Positions 23,504 through 32,150 of a stretch of DNA of 44,166 nt are shown here, piece after piece. A program made the translations under genes and the position numbers. Within the stretch, counting starts at the first letter, position 1; each line of letters opens with the position of its first letter. Source of the DNA: Clostridia bacterium (GTDB lineage Bacteria > Bacillota > Clostridia > Peptostreptococcales > Anaerovoracaceae); NCBI GenBank assembly GCA_024693105.1, contig JAILLO010000013.1:1-44166 (forward strand), given 5' to 3'. The notes under the pieces are model-generated. The model searched no databases. It saw only the letters and a list, made by a program, of their open reading frames with translations, and was not told the DNA's origin.

Positions 23504-25330
23504 TTATTCGATGTTACTGATACCTCTTGTAACAGTAAGCGGTATCAGAATGCTGACCTTTGTTCCTTCTCCTTCGCGGCTTGTGAGTTCAATACTTCCG
23601 CCGTGTTCTTCAACAATCTGTTTTGAAATCGAAAGACCCAGTCCTGTTCCGCCCATGGCTCTTGAACGTGCCTTATCAACGCGGAAAAATCTCTCGAAAA
23701 CACGCGAAAGCTGCGCCTGCGGAATACCTATACCGTTATCCGTTATAACAATACGGGCAAACTTCCCGTCCTTTAGGACGTCAATATCGACTCTGCCGCC
23801 TTCGCCTGTATATTTGATTGCGTTCGACAAAATGTTAAGTACAACCTGTTCGATACGGTCCTTGTCCATATTGACCGTAATTATCGCGTCGGGATCGAAC
23901 ATACTTATAAGATGCTGCCCCTTTGCCGCTGCCGTCAGCTCGACCTTTGTAATGCACGACTTGACAAGAAGGATAAGATTTCCCGCCTTCATATGCCATT
24001 TTTCCTGCTGGTGCTCCATACGGGAAAGCTGCAGTAAATCCTTGACCAGCCTGTTCATGCGGTCGGCTTCCGTATCTATAATCTGAAGAAACGATTCGGC
24101 GGTATTTCTGTCTTCAAGCGCACCGTCAAGAAGCGTCTCTGTATAACTCTTAATCGTCGTAAGCGGTGTTTTCAGCTCATGCGATACGTTTGCCACGAAG
24201 TCTGTCTGCATGTTTTCAAGCTTCTGTCTTTCCGTAATATCCTGCAGAAGCATGATGATTCCGTTTTCGGTTGAGCCTTCGCTTGCAAACTTGTCAAATC
24301 TGAGAAAATATGTGAAGCCGTTGCTTTCGACAACATGTGTTGAAGGAACGAGTTCGCATTCCTTTCTCAGCTGCCTGAAAGTAAGACTGCTGTCAAGATT
24401 GCGCATCAGAGAATCAAAATCCATACCCTCTGCCGTGCGATCCGAAAGCTGCAGAATTTCAAGAGCTGCATGGTTTGCATGAATAATAAGGCCCGAATTG
24501 TCCGTGGCGATAAGACCGTCTGCCATATGGCGCAGTACTGTTTCAAGCTTGTTCTTTTCGCTGGAAATCTCCGAAAGTGTTTTGGCAAGCTCAAGACGCA
24601 GCAGGTTGAACATCGTCGCAAACTGACCGATTTCATCCTCTGATTTGGCGCTTACCTCCTGGCTGAAGTCACCCTGCACCATCCTTTCGGCCTTGACTGT
24701 AACATCTCGTATAGGGTCAGTAATGCTCTTTGCAATCCAAAAGCCCAAAATACAAGTAACAAGCAGGGCAATCACCATTGCCCTCATAAAAATCAGCTTT
24801 GACTGATTGACATTTTCCTCAATGCCGCTCATATCGCTTCGCAGATACAAAACTCCCCTGACAGCGGTGCCTTCTCCGATCGGAAAAGCCATATTCATGA
24901 CCGGGATTTTGCTCGTCTGCGTCACGATTGATTCGGAGGACTCGGCAATTTCGCCGGAAAGTCCCTCCAAAATGATATCGTAATCAAGAATATCAAGTGC
25001 GCTTTTGCCTTGATTTTCAGTGTTTGAAGCTACTATCAGAAAATTTGTGTCGACGACAAAAATCTCCTGCTGCAGACTCCTTGCCCAGGCATCGACACTG
25101 CTTTGGACCTCCGTTGCATGAGCCGAAAGATCGTCATAAGCCGCAAGGGACGAAATAAGCGTTCCCTCCCTGACGGTATTTGTCATATTGCGTCTGACGG
25201 AGTCGATATAATAATCCTCCATCTGATTGATAATAAAAACGCCGATAATGGTCGTTGCAATAACTACAAGCAGAAAATAAATAAATACTATTCTGCCGCG
25301 TATCGTTGCAAACCTCGCCTTGATTTTCAT
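23504..25330 (-). CDS. walK: Sensor histidine kinase WalK
   Basis: A 608-residue membrane kinase of the essential WalK/VicK type that senses cell-wall state and phosphorylates WalR. Two membrane helices (about 13-35 and 180-200) bracket an extracellular Cache-like domain; then HAMP (about 200-252), PAS (about 258-370), the H box FVANVSHELKTPLTTIKS with His384, and the ATPase with NILSNAIKYTGEGG, DNGIGI and GGTGLGLSISK. The extracellular domain fits the WalK architecture of Bacilli. AGGAGG is nine bases from ATG, and walR ends three bases before the start. The walH-walI-walJ genes of Bacilli are absent; a DivIC-like gene follows instead. Confidence 0.93.
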   Translation of the reverse strand: MKIKARFATIRGRIVFIYFLLVVIATTIIGVFIINQMEDYYIDSVRRNMTNTVREGTLISSLAAYDDLSAHATEVQSSVDAWARSLQQEIFVVDTNFLIVASNTENQGKSALDILDYDIILEGLSGEIAESSESIVTQTSKIPVMNMAFPIGEGTAVRGVLYLRSDMSGIEENVNQSKLIFMRAMVIALLVTCILGFWIAKSITDPIRDVTVKAERMVQGDFSQEVSAKSEDEIGQFATMFNLLRLELAKTLSEISSEKNKLETVLRHMADGLIATDNSGLIIHANHAALEILQLSDRTAEGMDFDSLMRNLDSSLTFRQLRKECELVPSTHVVESNGFTYFLRFDKFASEGSTENGIIMLLQDITERQKLENMQTDFVANVSHELKTPLTTIKSYTETLLDGALEDRNTAESFLQIIDTEADRMNRLVKDLLQLSRMEHQQEKWHMKAGNLILLVKSCITKVELTAAAKGQHLISMFDPDAIITVNMDKDRIEQVVLNILSNAIKYTGEGGRVDIDVLKDGKFARIVITDNGIGIPQAQLSRVFERFFRVDKARSRAMGGTGLGLSISKQIVEEHGGSIELTSREGEGTKVSILIPLTVTRGISNIE

Positions 25331-25333
25331 GAA

Positions 25334-26032
25334 TTAGGGCCTCCTGAAATAATAACCTATGCCTCTCTTTGTCATGATATATTTAGGATCGCCCGAATTG
25401 TCCTCAAGCTTTTCACGAAGTCTTCTTACTGTAACATCAACTGTACGGATATCACCGTAATACTCATATCCCCAGACCTCCTCAAGCAGCTGCTCTCTTG
25501 AGAACACCTTGTTTTCACGCTCTGCAAGATACTTCAGAAGTTCGAATTCACGAAGTGTAAGCTCAAGTGACTCGCCGTTCTTGCGAACCTCATATCTGTT
25601 CATATCTATTTCAAGATTTCCAAAGGTCTGAATGTCGGAAGGCTCACTCTGAAGATTTTCGACAAAGTCCACCCTTCTGATGTTCGCCTTGATTCGCGCA
25701 ATCAGCTCACGCATGCCAAACGGCTTTGTAATGTAATCATCGGCACCGAGCTCAAGTCCGAGGACCTTGTCAACCTCCTCTTCCTTGGCCGTAAGCATAA
25801 GAATCGGAACAGTGCTTGTCTCCCTGACTTTTTTGCATATTTCAAATCCGTCCATCTTTGGAAGCATGACATCCAGAAGAATCAGGCTGGGCGAAATACC
25901 CAGAGCCTTTTTAAGTCCTTCCTCTCCGTCATATGCCGTTTCGACGGAAAAACCTTCTTTTTCAAGATTAAATTTAATAATGTCAGATATGGATTTTTCA
26001 TCTTCCACGATAAGTACTTTTTTTGCGTCCAT
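25334..26032 (-). CDS. walR: Response regulator WalR
   Basis: A 232-residue OmpR/PhoB-type regulator. The receiver (1-120) has LIVEDEKSISDI, Asp54 in LLDVMLPKMDG, and LTAKEEEVDKVLGLELGADD plus TKPF. The winged-helix DNA-binding domain (about 133-230) has LTLREFELLKYLAE, REQLLEEVWGYEYYGDIRTV and DVTVRRLREKLE, the last being strongly WalR/YycF-like. It controls autolysins and wall metabolism in other Bacillota. GGGAGG is six bases from ATG. First gene of the walRK-divIC-rnmV-rsmA-ltaS operon. Confidence 0.94.
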   Translation of the reverse strand: MDAKKVLIVEDEKSISDIIKFNLEKEGFSVETAYDGEEGLKKALGISPSLILLDVMLPKMDGFEICKKVRETSTVPILMLTAKEEEVDKVLGLELGADDYITKPFGMRELIARIKANIRRVDFVENLQSEPSDIQTFGNLEIDMNRYEVRKNGESLELTLREFELLKYLAERENKVFSREQLLEEVWGYEYYGDIRTVDVTVRRLREKLEDNSGDPKYIMTKRGIGYYFRRP

Positions 26033-26102
26033 ATTTAACCTCCCTCAAGGGCTTGTTATTGTAGCCTGAATATACACAATCTGCTTTTTTACAGACATAG
26101 TA

Positions 26103-26131
26103 ATTATATCAAATAAACCGTATATAGTCAA
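26103..26131 (-). promoter_or_regulatory. Promoter of the walR operon
   Basis: On the minus strand, TTGACT (26126-26131) and a perfect TATAAT (26103-26108) are separated by 17 bp, the best sigma-A promoter in the window. The leader is about 65 bases. Confidence 0.88.
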
Positions 26132-26136
26132 AACAA

Positions 26137-26166
26137 ACGGCTTTCCCCAAATAGCCGGAAAGCCGT
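26137..26166 (-). terminator. Terminator after the GHL10-like hydrolase gene
   Basis: ACGGCTTTCC pairs perfectly with GGAAAGCCGT across a 10-base loop; on the minus strand it is followed by TTTGTTTTG. It separates the hydrolase gene from the walR promoter just beyond. Confidence 0.85.
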
Positions 26167-26231
26167 CTTTTCGTCACTGTATTTCACTGATGCCGCCTTT
26201 TGGGCCGTCTGCAGACCGCATGCAAGGCAGG

Positions 26232-28037
26232 CTAAAATGCCACTCTTGCAGACGGAATCGCAACCCTGTTAATAATTGCGGCAGCCTCTGCCCTTGTAAT
26301 ATCCGCATATGGATTGAATGCTCTGTCATCGCCTGTGCCGGTCAGAATTCCCTTTTGATAAAGAGAAAGAATCTCGTTTTGCCGGCTGCTTCCCGAAATA
26401 TCGGGAACGGTAAAATTGCTGTTGAGAGTATACTGCTCCCCTGCAAGTGCGTTATTAAACATGTATGCCATGTTTTCTCTTGTGCAGCTTGCACAGTAAT
26501 CGGTAAAATCACCGACTTTTATAATTCCGTTTGCAATTGCGTAATCAACAGCGTTGTGATACCAGAATTCACCGCTTCCCGCCGTGAATGTCTTTCCGGT
26601 CTGAAGACTGTAGGTTTTGACCGCGAGGGTCAGTGCCTCTGCAACACTGAGGTATGCCTGCGGTGCAAATGTTCCGTCCCCCATACCGTTTATAATTCCA
26701 AGGCCTGCGGCTGAATTTACAGAAGCCGCATACCAGCTGTCCGGAGCAACATCTAAAAAAAGCATCCCTGCTGCAGGTACAGCTTCTCTGTCTGAAGTCT
26801 GCGTCCCTCTTGAAGGTGTCGAAGTATTCAGCGAGCTGTAATAATTACGAATTGAATCTGTGCAGCCTGCCCGGTTTTTTAAGATGTCCGCCGCCCTGAA
26901 AAAGATTTCGCCTTTAACATTTGAATAGCGGTCGTTTATCGCAAGCTGGTCTGCGATTTCTGCGGCAACGGCATCTCTGTAGGCTGCCTGACCGATGTAA
27001 AGCGCGGCTTTGTTGCCCGTCTTTGAAACAAGATTTGACCACCAGCAAACAAGCGTCTCATAATCTGCCGCCGCAAAACCCGTCTGCCAGTAAATCTGCG
27101 GCGCGATGTAATCTATCGTTCCGGCTTTGAGCCATGCCGAGGCATCTGCGCAGACGCTGTAATAGCCCTCGCTGCCGGATGTATTTGAGCCTGCTGCGTC
27201 GCTTGAAACGTTTTTCCATATTCCAAACGGACTGATTCCGAAAAGAACGGAAGGCTTGTGCTGCTTGATTGTATTATATACATCCGCAACCATCTCGTTA
27301 ATATCCGCACGCCTTTGATTTGCCGCCGCGCCGTCACGCGTTTCGCCCTCCGGAAGAGGGTATCCGCTTGGATAGAAATAGTCGTCAAAATGTATTGCGT
27401 CAACGTCGTAATTATCAACGATTTCAGCAACTGTATCGCACAAATAATCTCTGACCTCCGCAAGCGCCGGGTTATAAAAAAGTGCGTTTTTATTTGTTAT
27501 TGTCCACTCAGGATGAAGCCTTGCCGGGTGATTCGCCGCAAGCACGCTTACATCCGTTCCGCTTGTTGTGATCCTGTAAGGATTGAGCCACGCGTGAAAA
27601 GACATCCCTCTTTTGTGCGCTTCGTTTATCATATATTCCATCGGATCGTATCCGGGGTCTTTTCCCTGCACTCCGGTAAGCACATCTGCCCACGGATTAA
27701 TTTCGGATTTGTAAAGGGCATCCGACTTTGGGCGAACCTGAACTATTATTGTATTTATGCCTGCGCCCTGCAAAACGTCAAGCATTGAAGAAAATTGGTT
27801 TTTCTGCGCCGCAGCATCACCTTTTACCGAAGGGAAATCGCCGCCTGCTATCGTTGAAATCCAGACTGCTCTCATATCGGAGGCATGCTCGTCCGCATAA
27901 GCCCTTTCACTGCTCCCTGCAAGCTCAAAGCCTGTAATCGCAAGTATCAGTGCCATAAATACAAGCAGTGCTTTTGCACTTTTTCTTTGTAATAACGTCA
28001 TTTTTCTTTTGTATGAACGCGCTTTTTCGCAATTCAC
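26232..28037 (-). CDS. SLH-anchored glycosyl hydrolase-like protein (GHL10/DUF187 family)
   Basis: A 601-residue exported protein. The signal peptide spans residues about 1-48 (hydrophobic ALLVFMALILAITGF, cleavage near AYA). Residues about 52-400 are a GHL10 family TIM barrel, known by MRAVWISTIAGGDFPS, IIVQVRPKSDALY, FHAWLNPYRI, HFDDYFYP and IDYIAPQIYWQ. The last 170 residues are SLH repeats (DVAPDSWYAASVNSAAGLGI, GDGTFAPQAYLSVAEAL, FNPYADITRAEAAAIINRV) that bind pyruvylated wall polymer and anchor the enzyme outside the cell. The substrate of GHL10 proteins is uncertain. The start is a GTG at 28037 behind AGAAAGGAAAG; the later ATG at 28001 has no ribosome binding site. Confidence 0.88.
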   Translation of the reverse strand: MNCEKARSYKRKMTLLQRKSAKALLVFMALILAITGFELAGSSERAYADEHASDMRAVWISTIAGGDFPSVKGDAAAQKNQFSSMLDVLQGAGINTIIVQVRPKSDALYKSEINPWADVLTGVQGKDPGYDPMEYMINEAHKRGMSFHAWLNPYRITTSGTDVSVLAANHPARLHPEWTITNKNALFYNPALAEVRDYLCDTVAEIVDNYDVDAIHFDDYFYPSGYPLPEGETRDGAAANQRRADINEMVADVYNTIKQHKPSVLFGISPFGIWKNVSSDAAGSNTSGSEGYYSVCADASAWLKAGTIDYIAPQIYWQTGFAAADYETLVCWWSNLVSKTGNKAALYIGQAAYRDAVAAEIADQLAINDRYSNVKGEIFFRAADILKNRAGCTDSIRNYYSSLNTSTPSRGTQTSDREAVPAAGMLFLDVAPDSWYAASVNSAAGLGIINGMGDGTFAPQAYLSVAEALTLAVKTYSLQTGKTFTAGSGEFWYHNAVDYAIANGIIKVGDFTDYCASCTRENMAYMFNNALAGEQYTLNSNFTVPDISGSSRQNEILSLYQKGILTGTGDDRAFNPYADITRAEAAAIINRVAIPSARVAF

Positions 28038-28163
28038 ACTTTCCTTTCTCTTTTATTCTTTACCGTATTTTGACTCCGGCTTATGCACAAAAGTTCCGCA
28101 GTCTGCCAACTGCTCTTTGTATATCCTCCTTTGGATTGCAGACAATTCCAAGCCCACAAAATC

Positions 28164-28191
28164 CAAAAGAGGGGAAAATTCCCCTCTTTTG
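28164..28191 (-). terminator. Terminator after the M23 peptidase gene
   Basis: A perfect CAAAAGAGGGGAA / TTCCCCTCTTTTG inverted repeat with a tiny loop, 70 bp beyond the M23 stop codon. On the minus strand the stem ends in CTTTTGGATTTTG, giving a moderate T-tract. It should end the long operon that begins near DUF2232. Confidence 0.8.
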
Positions 28192-28262
28192 TTTCAGCTA
28201 TACTTTGCAAGGCCGGCCGCTTATGCTTTTGCCGTTTGTCTGCACAGCTCCAATTCCGTTTA

Positions 28263-30896
28263 TCAGAGATAATTGAGAGGATTTACCGGCGTACCGTTCT
28301 TCTGAATCTCAAAATGACAATGCGGTCCGGTACTTCTTCCGGTGCTTCCTACATTTGCAATATGCTGTCCCTGATATACCTTTGCGCCCTTTGAAACAAG
28401 CAGTTTGCTGCAATGTGCATATACAGTAACATAGCCGCCGCCATGATTGATTTTGACCACGTTTCCATAGGAACCGCTGTATCCTGAGAAGATAACGGTT
28501 CCGCCGTCTGAAGCTCTTATATATGTTCCTGTCGGGCATGCCAGGTCAATACCGTTGTGCATGCGTCCCCATCTCTTGCCGAAGCCCGAGGAAAGTCTTG
28601 CGCCGCTGACAGGATATTTGAAGCGTCCTGTTCCCTGAAGAGGCGGAAGTTCTTTTGTCCCCTGAAGAATAATTTCCGTAACAGGCTGGCTGATAATTTC
28701 GCTGCTGAGCTCTTCTTTTTTGACCTCGACACCGTTGTTTCTCGTAATCTTTGCAACTACCTGTCTCTGTCCGTCAACACCCTTTACTTTCGTTTTCTTT
28801 TCGCCTTTGTAAAGACTGCCGCTGTCCTCATATGCCGTCTCAAACGGTATATACTCTGCATATGTCGCAACCTCAACCGTCTGAACTGTAAGAAGCGGAA
28901 CAGCCTGCGTAAGAACTATTTCCTGACCTATACTCAGTCTTTCAGGTGTAACTCCCGGATTGGATGCAAGAAGCTCACTTTGCTTAAGTCCGTTTGCCTT
29001 TGCAATTCCCGAGAAGGTTTCACCGGCCTCAACTATATGAGTCTTTTGAGCAGTCGCTCCGGTAAGCAGCTTCATCAGAACCTCATCAGGATTCATGAGA
29101 CTTCCGAGCTTTGTATTGATTGGCAGAATTTCAACCTTTTCCGCAAAGCCCACCTTTTCGTAGCTGGTAGAATCTCCGCCCTGCATAAATGTCCCTTTGA
29201 CCTGCTCAAGAACTGCATTTGCCGTTTCTTTCGTATCAACAATTGCAACACGTCTGCCGTCAATGCAGATGACCTGGCCGACAGCATTCATGTTCTGCAT
29301 GTAAGTCAGACAACGCAGAACCTCTTCCATATCATCGATTTCCTTGTTGAGGGAGAAAATCCTTTTGAAAGTAATATCCTGCTCCGGATCTATTCTTATC
29401 TCTGCTCCGTGCTCCTTTGAAAGCTGCGTGCTTACAAGGTCCACGATTTTAAGAACGTCTTCCTGCTTTTTGACAATTCCCAGAGTCCTGCCGTTATATG
29501 CATATTCGTATGCCGTCATGTAATTGAATACGGAAACGCATACAAGCGCAACGGCAACTATGCACCCGAAATACAGCAGAAGCTTTTTCTTGTTGATTTC
29601 GGCCCATTCTCTGGCAAAATTGAATTTTTTGTTGCCCTCGGTAACCATAACGTTTGTCTTGTCGGCCACCGCATCGGTCCTTTTGTCCATGCGTGTAATT
29701 ACATGGAACATCTTGTCTGCCGCCTGCTTTTCTTTTTTTATAATATTGCGGCGTATTTCGTTCGCCCTTTTGAGCCACTCATGTTTTTTGTGGCGGTGCT
29801 TTTCACGCAGCTCAGGATTCTTTTCGTAAAGCTTTTCCTGATGAATTTTGAAAAGCTTGCCGATAAATCCAAACAGCTTCCCGAATGCATCGTAGATGAT
29901 GTCTGTTTTGAAATCATACCCCTTGAAAACATGAATCGCATGGTGAATTGCCTGCTTTGGAGCAGGCTGTGACGAAGCTTTTGCTTTCTGCGGCGCCGCA
30001 GATGAAGTTTCCTGCTCTTCTGCCGCCTCTGCCGCTTTGGATGCTTCCGCTGCTTCTTCTGCCGCTTTTTCCGCTGCTTCAGCCTGCGCCCTTGCGGCTT
30101 CTTCCCTTTTGCGCTGTTCTTTTATTTCTGCCTCAGAACGCGGAATACTGAAAGAAAGGGCCGCCTTTGCCTTTTCGTTTGATATGCGCTGCTCTTCCTT
30201 GATCTGCTCTTCTTTCCTGCGCTGTTTTTCCCGTTTTTCGCGTATTTTTTTCTCTTCGGGAGTTTCTTCCTTTTGCGGCGCCGAATCACCGTCTTTTGCG
30301 CCTTCGGAAGCTGTCTCTTCGGATACGGTATCTTCGGGAGCCGCATTTCCCGAAACCTCATCCACAAAGGCGGTTTCTTCCCCGTCTTTTGCGGTTTGTT
30401 TTGATTCATCTTCGGAAGAAGTATCTTTCTCCCTTGGAATATCAGCCATTGAAAGCTGTCCCTCAAGCCTCTGCGGAATTTCTTCAGCCTGCTCTTCTTC
30501 ACCTGTCACGTCCGGTTCTTCCGGCTCGGGCTGATGATAGTCTGCCAGAATCGAATTTTCGAAGTAAATCGGCTCCTTTGGCCGCTGCTTCTCTACATTG
30601 CGGCGCTTTCTGCGTTCTTCTATTTTTTTTGCATTTTCCTCGCGTTCTTTTTCACGGGCTTCCTGTATTCTCAGAAGCTCGTTAAGATCCGAATCCGGCA
30701 TGCTCGAGAGCTTTTCCGCTATCTTTCTCTCCAGCTCGGCTCTGGCCTGCTCCCTTGTAAGACCGGAAGATTCGTTTTTTCCGGCTTCTCCTCCGGAAGC
30801 ATCGCCGTCTGACGCCCCGGCTTTGAGGACAGTTTCTTTTTCTGTTCCTTCTTCGGTATCTCTGCCGCGGGTTATTTTTTTAAAGAAATTTGCCAT
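28263..30896 (-). CDS. Membrane-anchored M23 metallopeptidase with LysM and G5 domains and a long charged cytoplasmic region
   Basis: An 877-residue wall hydrolase. Residues 1-437 are cytoplasmic, highly charged and rich in E, K and A, with coiled-coil stretches (about 50-110 and 210-300). One membrane helix follows (about 438-457). Outside are a LysM domain (about 620-664, HIVEAGETFSGIAKANGL), a G5 domain (about 670-748), and the M23 peptidase (about 760-875) with zinc ligands His780 and Asp784 in MHNGIDLA and His861 in PHCHFE, and catalytic His828 in YAHC. All catalytic residues are intact, so it should be an active peptidoglycan endopeptidase. GAGG lies seven bases before ATG. It overlaps the dnaD-like gene by 25 bp. 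The cytoplasmic half is far larger than usual for the family. Confidence 0.92.
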   Translation of the reverse strand: MANFFKKITRGRDTEEGTEKETVLKAGASDGDASGGEAGKNESSGLTREQARAELERKIAEKLSSMPDSDLNELLRIQEAREKEREENAKKIEERRKRRNVEKQRPKEPIYFENSILADYHQPEPEEPDVTGEEEQAEEIPQRLEGQLSMADIPREKDTSSEDESKQTAKDGEETAFVDEVSGNAAPEDTVSEETASEGAKDGDSAPQKEETPEEKKIREKREKQRRKEEQIKEEQRISNEKAKAALSFSIPRSEAEIKEQRKREEAARAQAEAAEKAAEEAAEASKAAEAAEEQETSSAAPQKAKASSQPAPKQAIHHAIHVFKGYDFKTDIIYDAFGKLFGFIGKLFKIHQEKLYEKNPELREKHRHKKHEWLKRANEIRRNIIKKEKQAADKMFHVITRMDKRTDAVADKTNVMVTEGNKKFNFAREWAEINKKKLLLYFGCIVAVALVCVSVFNYMTAYEYAYNGRTLGIVKKQEDVLKIVDLVSTQLSKEHGAEIRIDPEQDITFKRIFSLNKEIDDMEEVLRCLTYMQNMNAVGQVICIDGRRVAIVDTKETANAVLEQVKGTFMQGGDSTSYEKVGFAEKVEILPINTKLGSLMNPDEVLMKLLTGATAQKTHIVEAGETFSGIAKANGLKQSELLASNPGVTPERLSIGQEIVLTQAVPLLTVQTVEVATYAEYIPFETAYEDSGSLYKGEKKTKVKGVDGQRQVVAKITRNNGVEVKKEELSSEIISQPVTEIILQGTKELPPLQGTGRFKYPVSGARLSSGFGKRWGRMHNGIDLACPTGTYIRASDGGTVIFSGYSGSYGNVVKINHGGGYVTVYAHCSKLLVSKGAKVYQGQHIANVGSTGRSTGPHCHFEIQKNGTPVNPLNYL

Positions 30897-32122
30897 TGTT
30901 TTGCCTCTTCTTGCCGCTGCTTAAAGCAAACACAGCGGCCGCCGTTATCGTCTGCACCCGTGTCATTACAACGGTCGCAGAGATATTTAATTTCCATGTA
31001 ATCAATCTCAAAGCCGTTTTCCGTCATCAGAATGGCTTTTTCTGTGGTGAGAGAATCCATCTTCTCCTTCAGCTGCCTGCGTCCCTGAGGGCTGTTATTG
31101 ACAAGCGCTCTTGAAATTGCCATGCCGCAGCTTCTTATTTCTTCGTCAAGCTCGCGCACGCGCGGAACTTTTTCGTAAACTTCCTGCATTCTTTGGAGGG
31201 CTTCCTTTTCCTCTTTTTCTCTCAGATATGCATAATACTTCATAACTGTTGCGAAGGTTGCCGGCTTTTGCGTGTCTTCCTTTGTAAGGCCGCCCTTTTC
31301 CCTGTACCAACCGGTCAGGATTTTGTTAACGTAATTGATGTTGGGATTTGATATTCCGCTGGTTTTTGCACAGGCCTCAAGTATTTTTTCGAGCGTGAAA
31401 TTCATTTCATCAAACCAGGAGTCCATTATTGCACGCTCCCGCTCGCCCGGAGATCTTGAAAATCCCAGTGCCTTGAAAATTCTTCTGTAATCAAAATGCC
31501 TCTGGTCTACCGAAGCAAGATATTCTTCTATCTTTTCGGCAGTATCGAGCCCTTTTTCCATCCAGCTTTTAACGACAGAGCCTACGTAGTTTATATTGCT
31601 CTTGTTTAAATTTATGCAGTATTTGTATGCCTTGACAATAAGCTCCGGCGAAGCGCCGAAATCCGTCATCCACGAGGTAATCGTCTCAGGCTCCTTGGCG
31701 CTTAGCATTTTGCCTTTGAGAGTCTCTATGCTGTCAAACATTTCCCGCAGCTGCGCGTTTGCAAGAGGGTTTTCCTCCTTTTGCTCGGGAGGCATTGTAT
31801 CTGCACTGAAAAGTCTTTCCTTAAGACTCAGAAATTCAACCTCATAATGATATCTGTCATTTGGGTCCGGATAATGCCTTTTGATAACACCGGCCTTCTC
31901 CCAGTAGGTCCAAGCCTTAAGCACATCCTCTGCCTCCATCCGAAGCGTTCTTGCAAGCATTTCGTTGGTCATTTCTTCGCCTATACCTGCATACATAAGG
32001 GCACAAAGATAGACCTTTGAATAATTGTCCGGAGCCTGTGGCATATATTCGTTTAAAAAAATATTTTCAACTGCCGTATCCAGAAGATAAGGGTTTCCTG
32101 TCTTTTGTTTTCTGAAATTCAT
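30872..32122 (-). CDS. DnaD-domain protein fused to a DnaC/DnaI-type zinc-finger region
   Basis: A 416-residue replication protein. Residues about 1-105 are a winged-helix-like N-terminal domain of the DnaD/DnaB type. Two DnaD domains follow: about 140-200 (ending INYVGSVVKSWMEKGLDT) and about 215-285 (ending INYVNKILTGWYREKGGLT), both with the YxxxIlxxW motif. The last 115 residues match the N-terminal part of the helicase loader DnaC/DnaI: a helical hairpin (VRELDEEIRSCGMAISRAL) and a zinc motif with Cys382, Cys385, Cys397 and Cys399 (CDRCNDTG and GRCVCFKQ). The AAA+ ATPase that follows in a real loader is missing. AAGGA is seven bases from ATG. It sits just after dnaB, where it would act in loading the helicase. 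Confidence 0.9.
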   Translation of the reverse strand: MNFRKQKTGNPYLLDTAVENIFLNEYMPQAPDNYSKVYLCALMYAGIGEEMTNEMLARTLRMEAEDVLKAWTYWEKAGVIKRHYPDPNDRYHYEVEFLSLKERLFSADTMPPEQKEENPLANAQLREMFDSIETLKGKMLSAKEPETITSWMTDFGASPELIVKAYKYCINLNKSNINYVGSVVKSWMEKGLDTAEKIEEYLASVDQRHFDYRRIFKALGFSRSPGERERAIMDSWFDEMNFTLEKILEACAKTSGISNPNINYVNKILTGWYREKGGLTKEDTQKPATFATVMKYYAYLREKEEKEALQRMQEVYEKVPRVRELDEEIRSCGMAISRALVNNSPQGRRQLKEKMDSLTTEKAILMTENGFEIDYMEIKYLCDRCNDTGADDNGGRCVCFKQRQEEAKQWQISLKK

Positions 32123-32150
32123 CTTTTAATCCTTCGGAAGAAAATAATCA

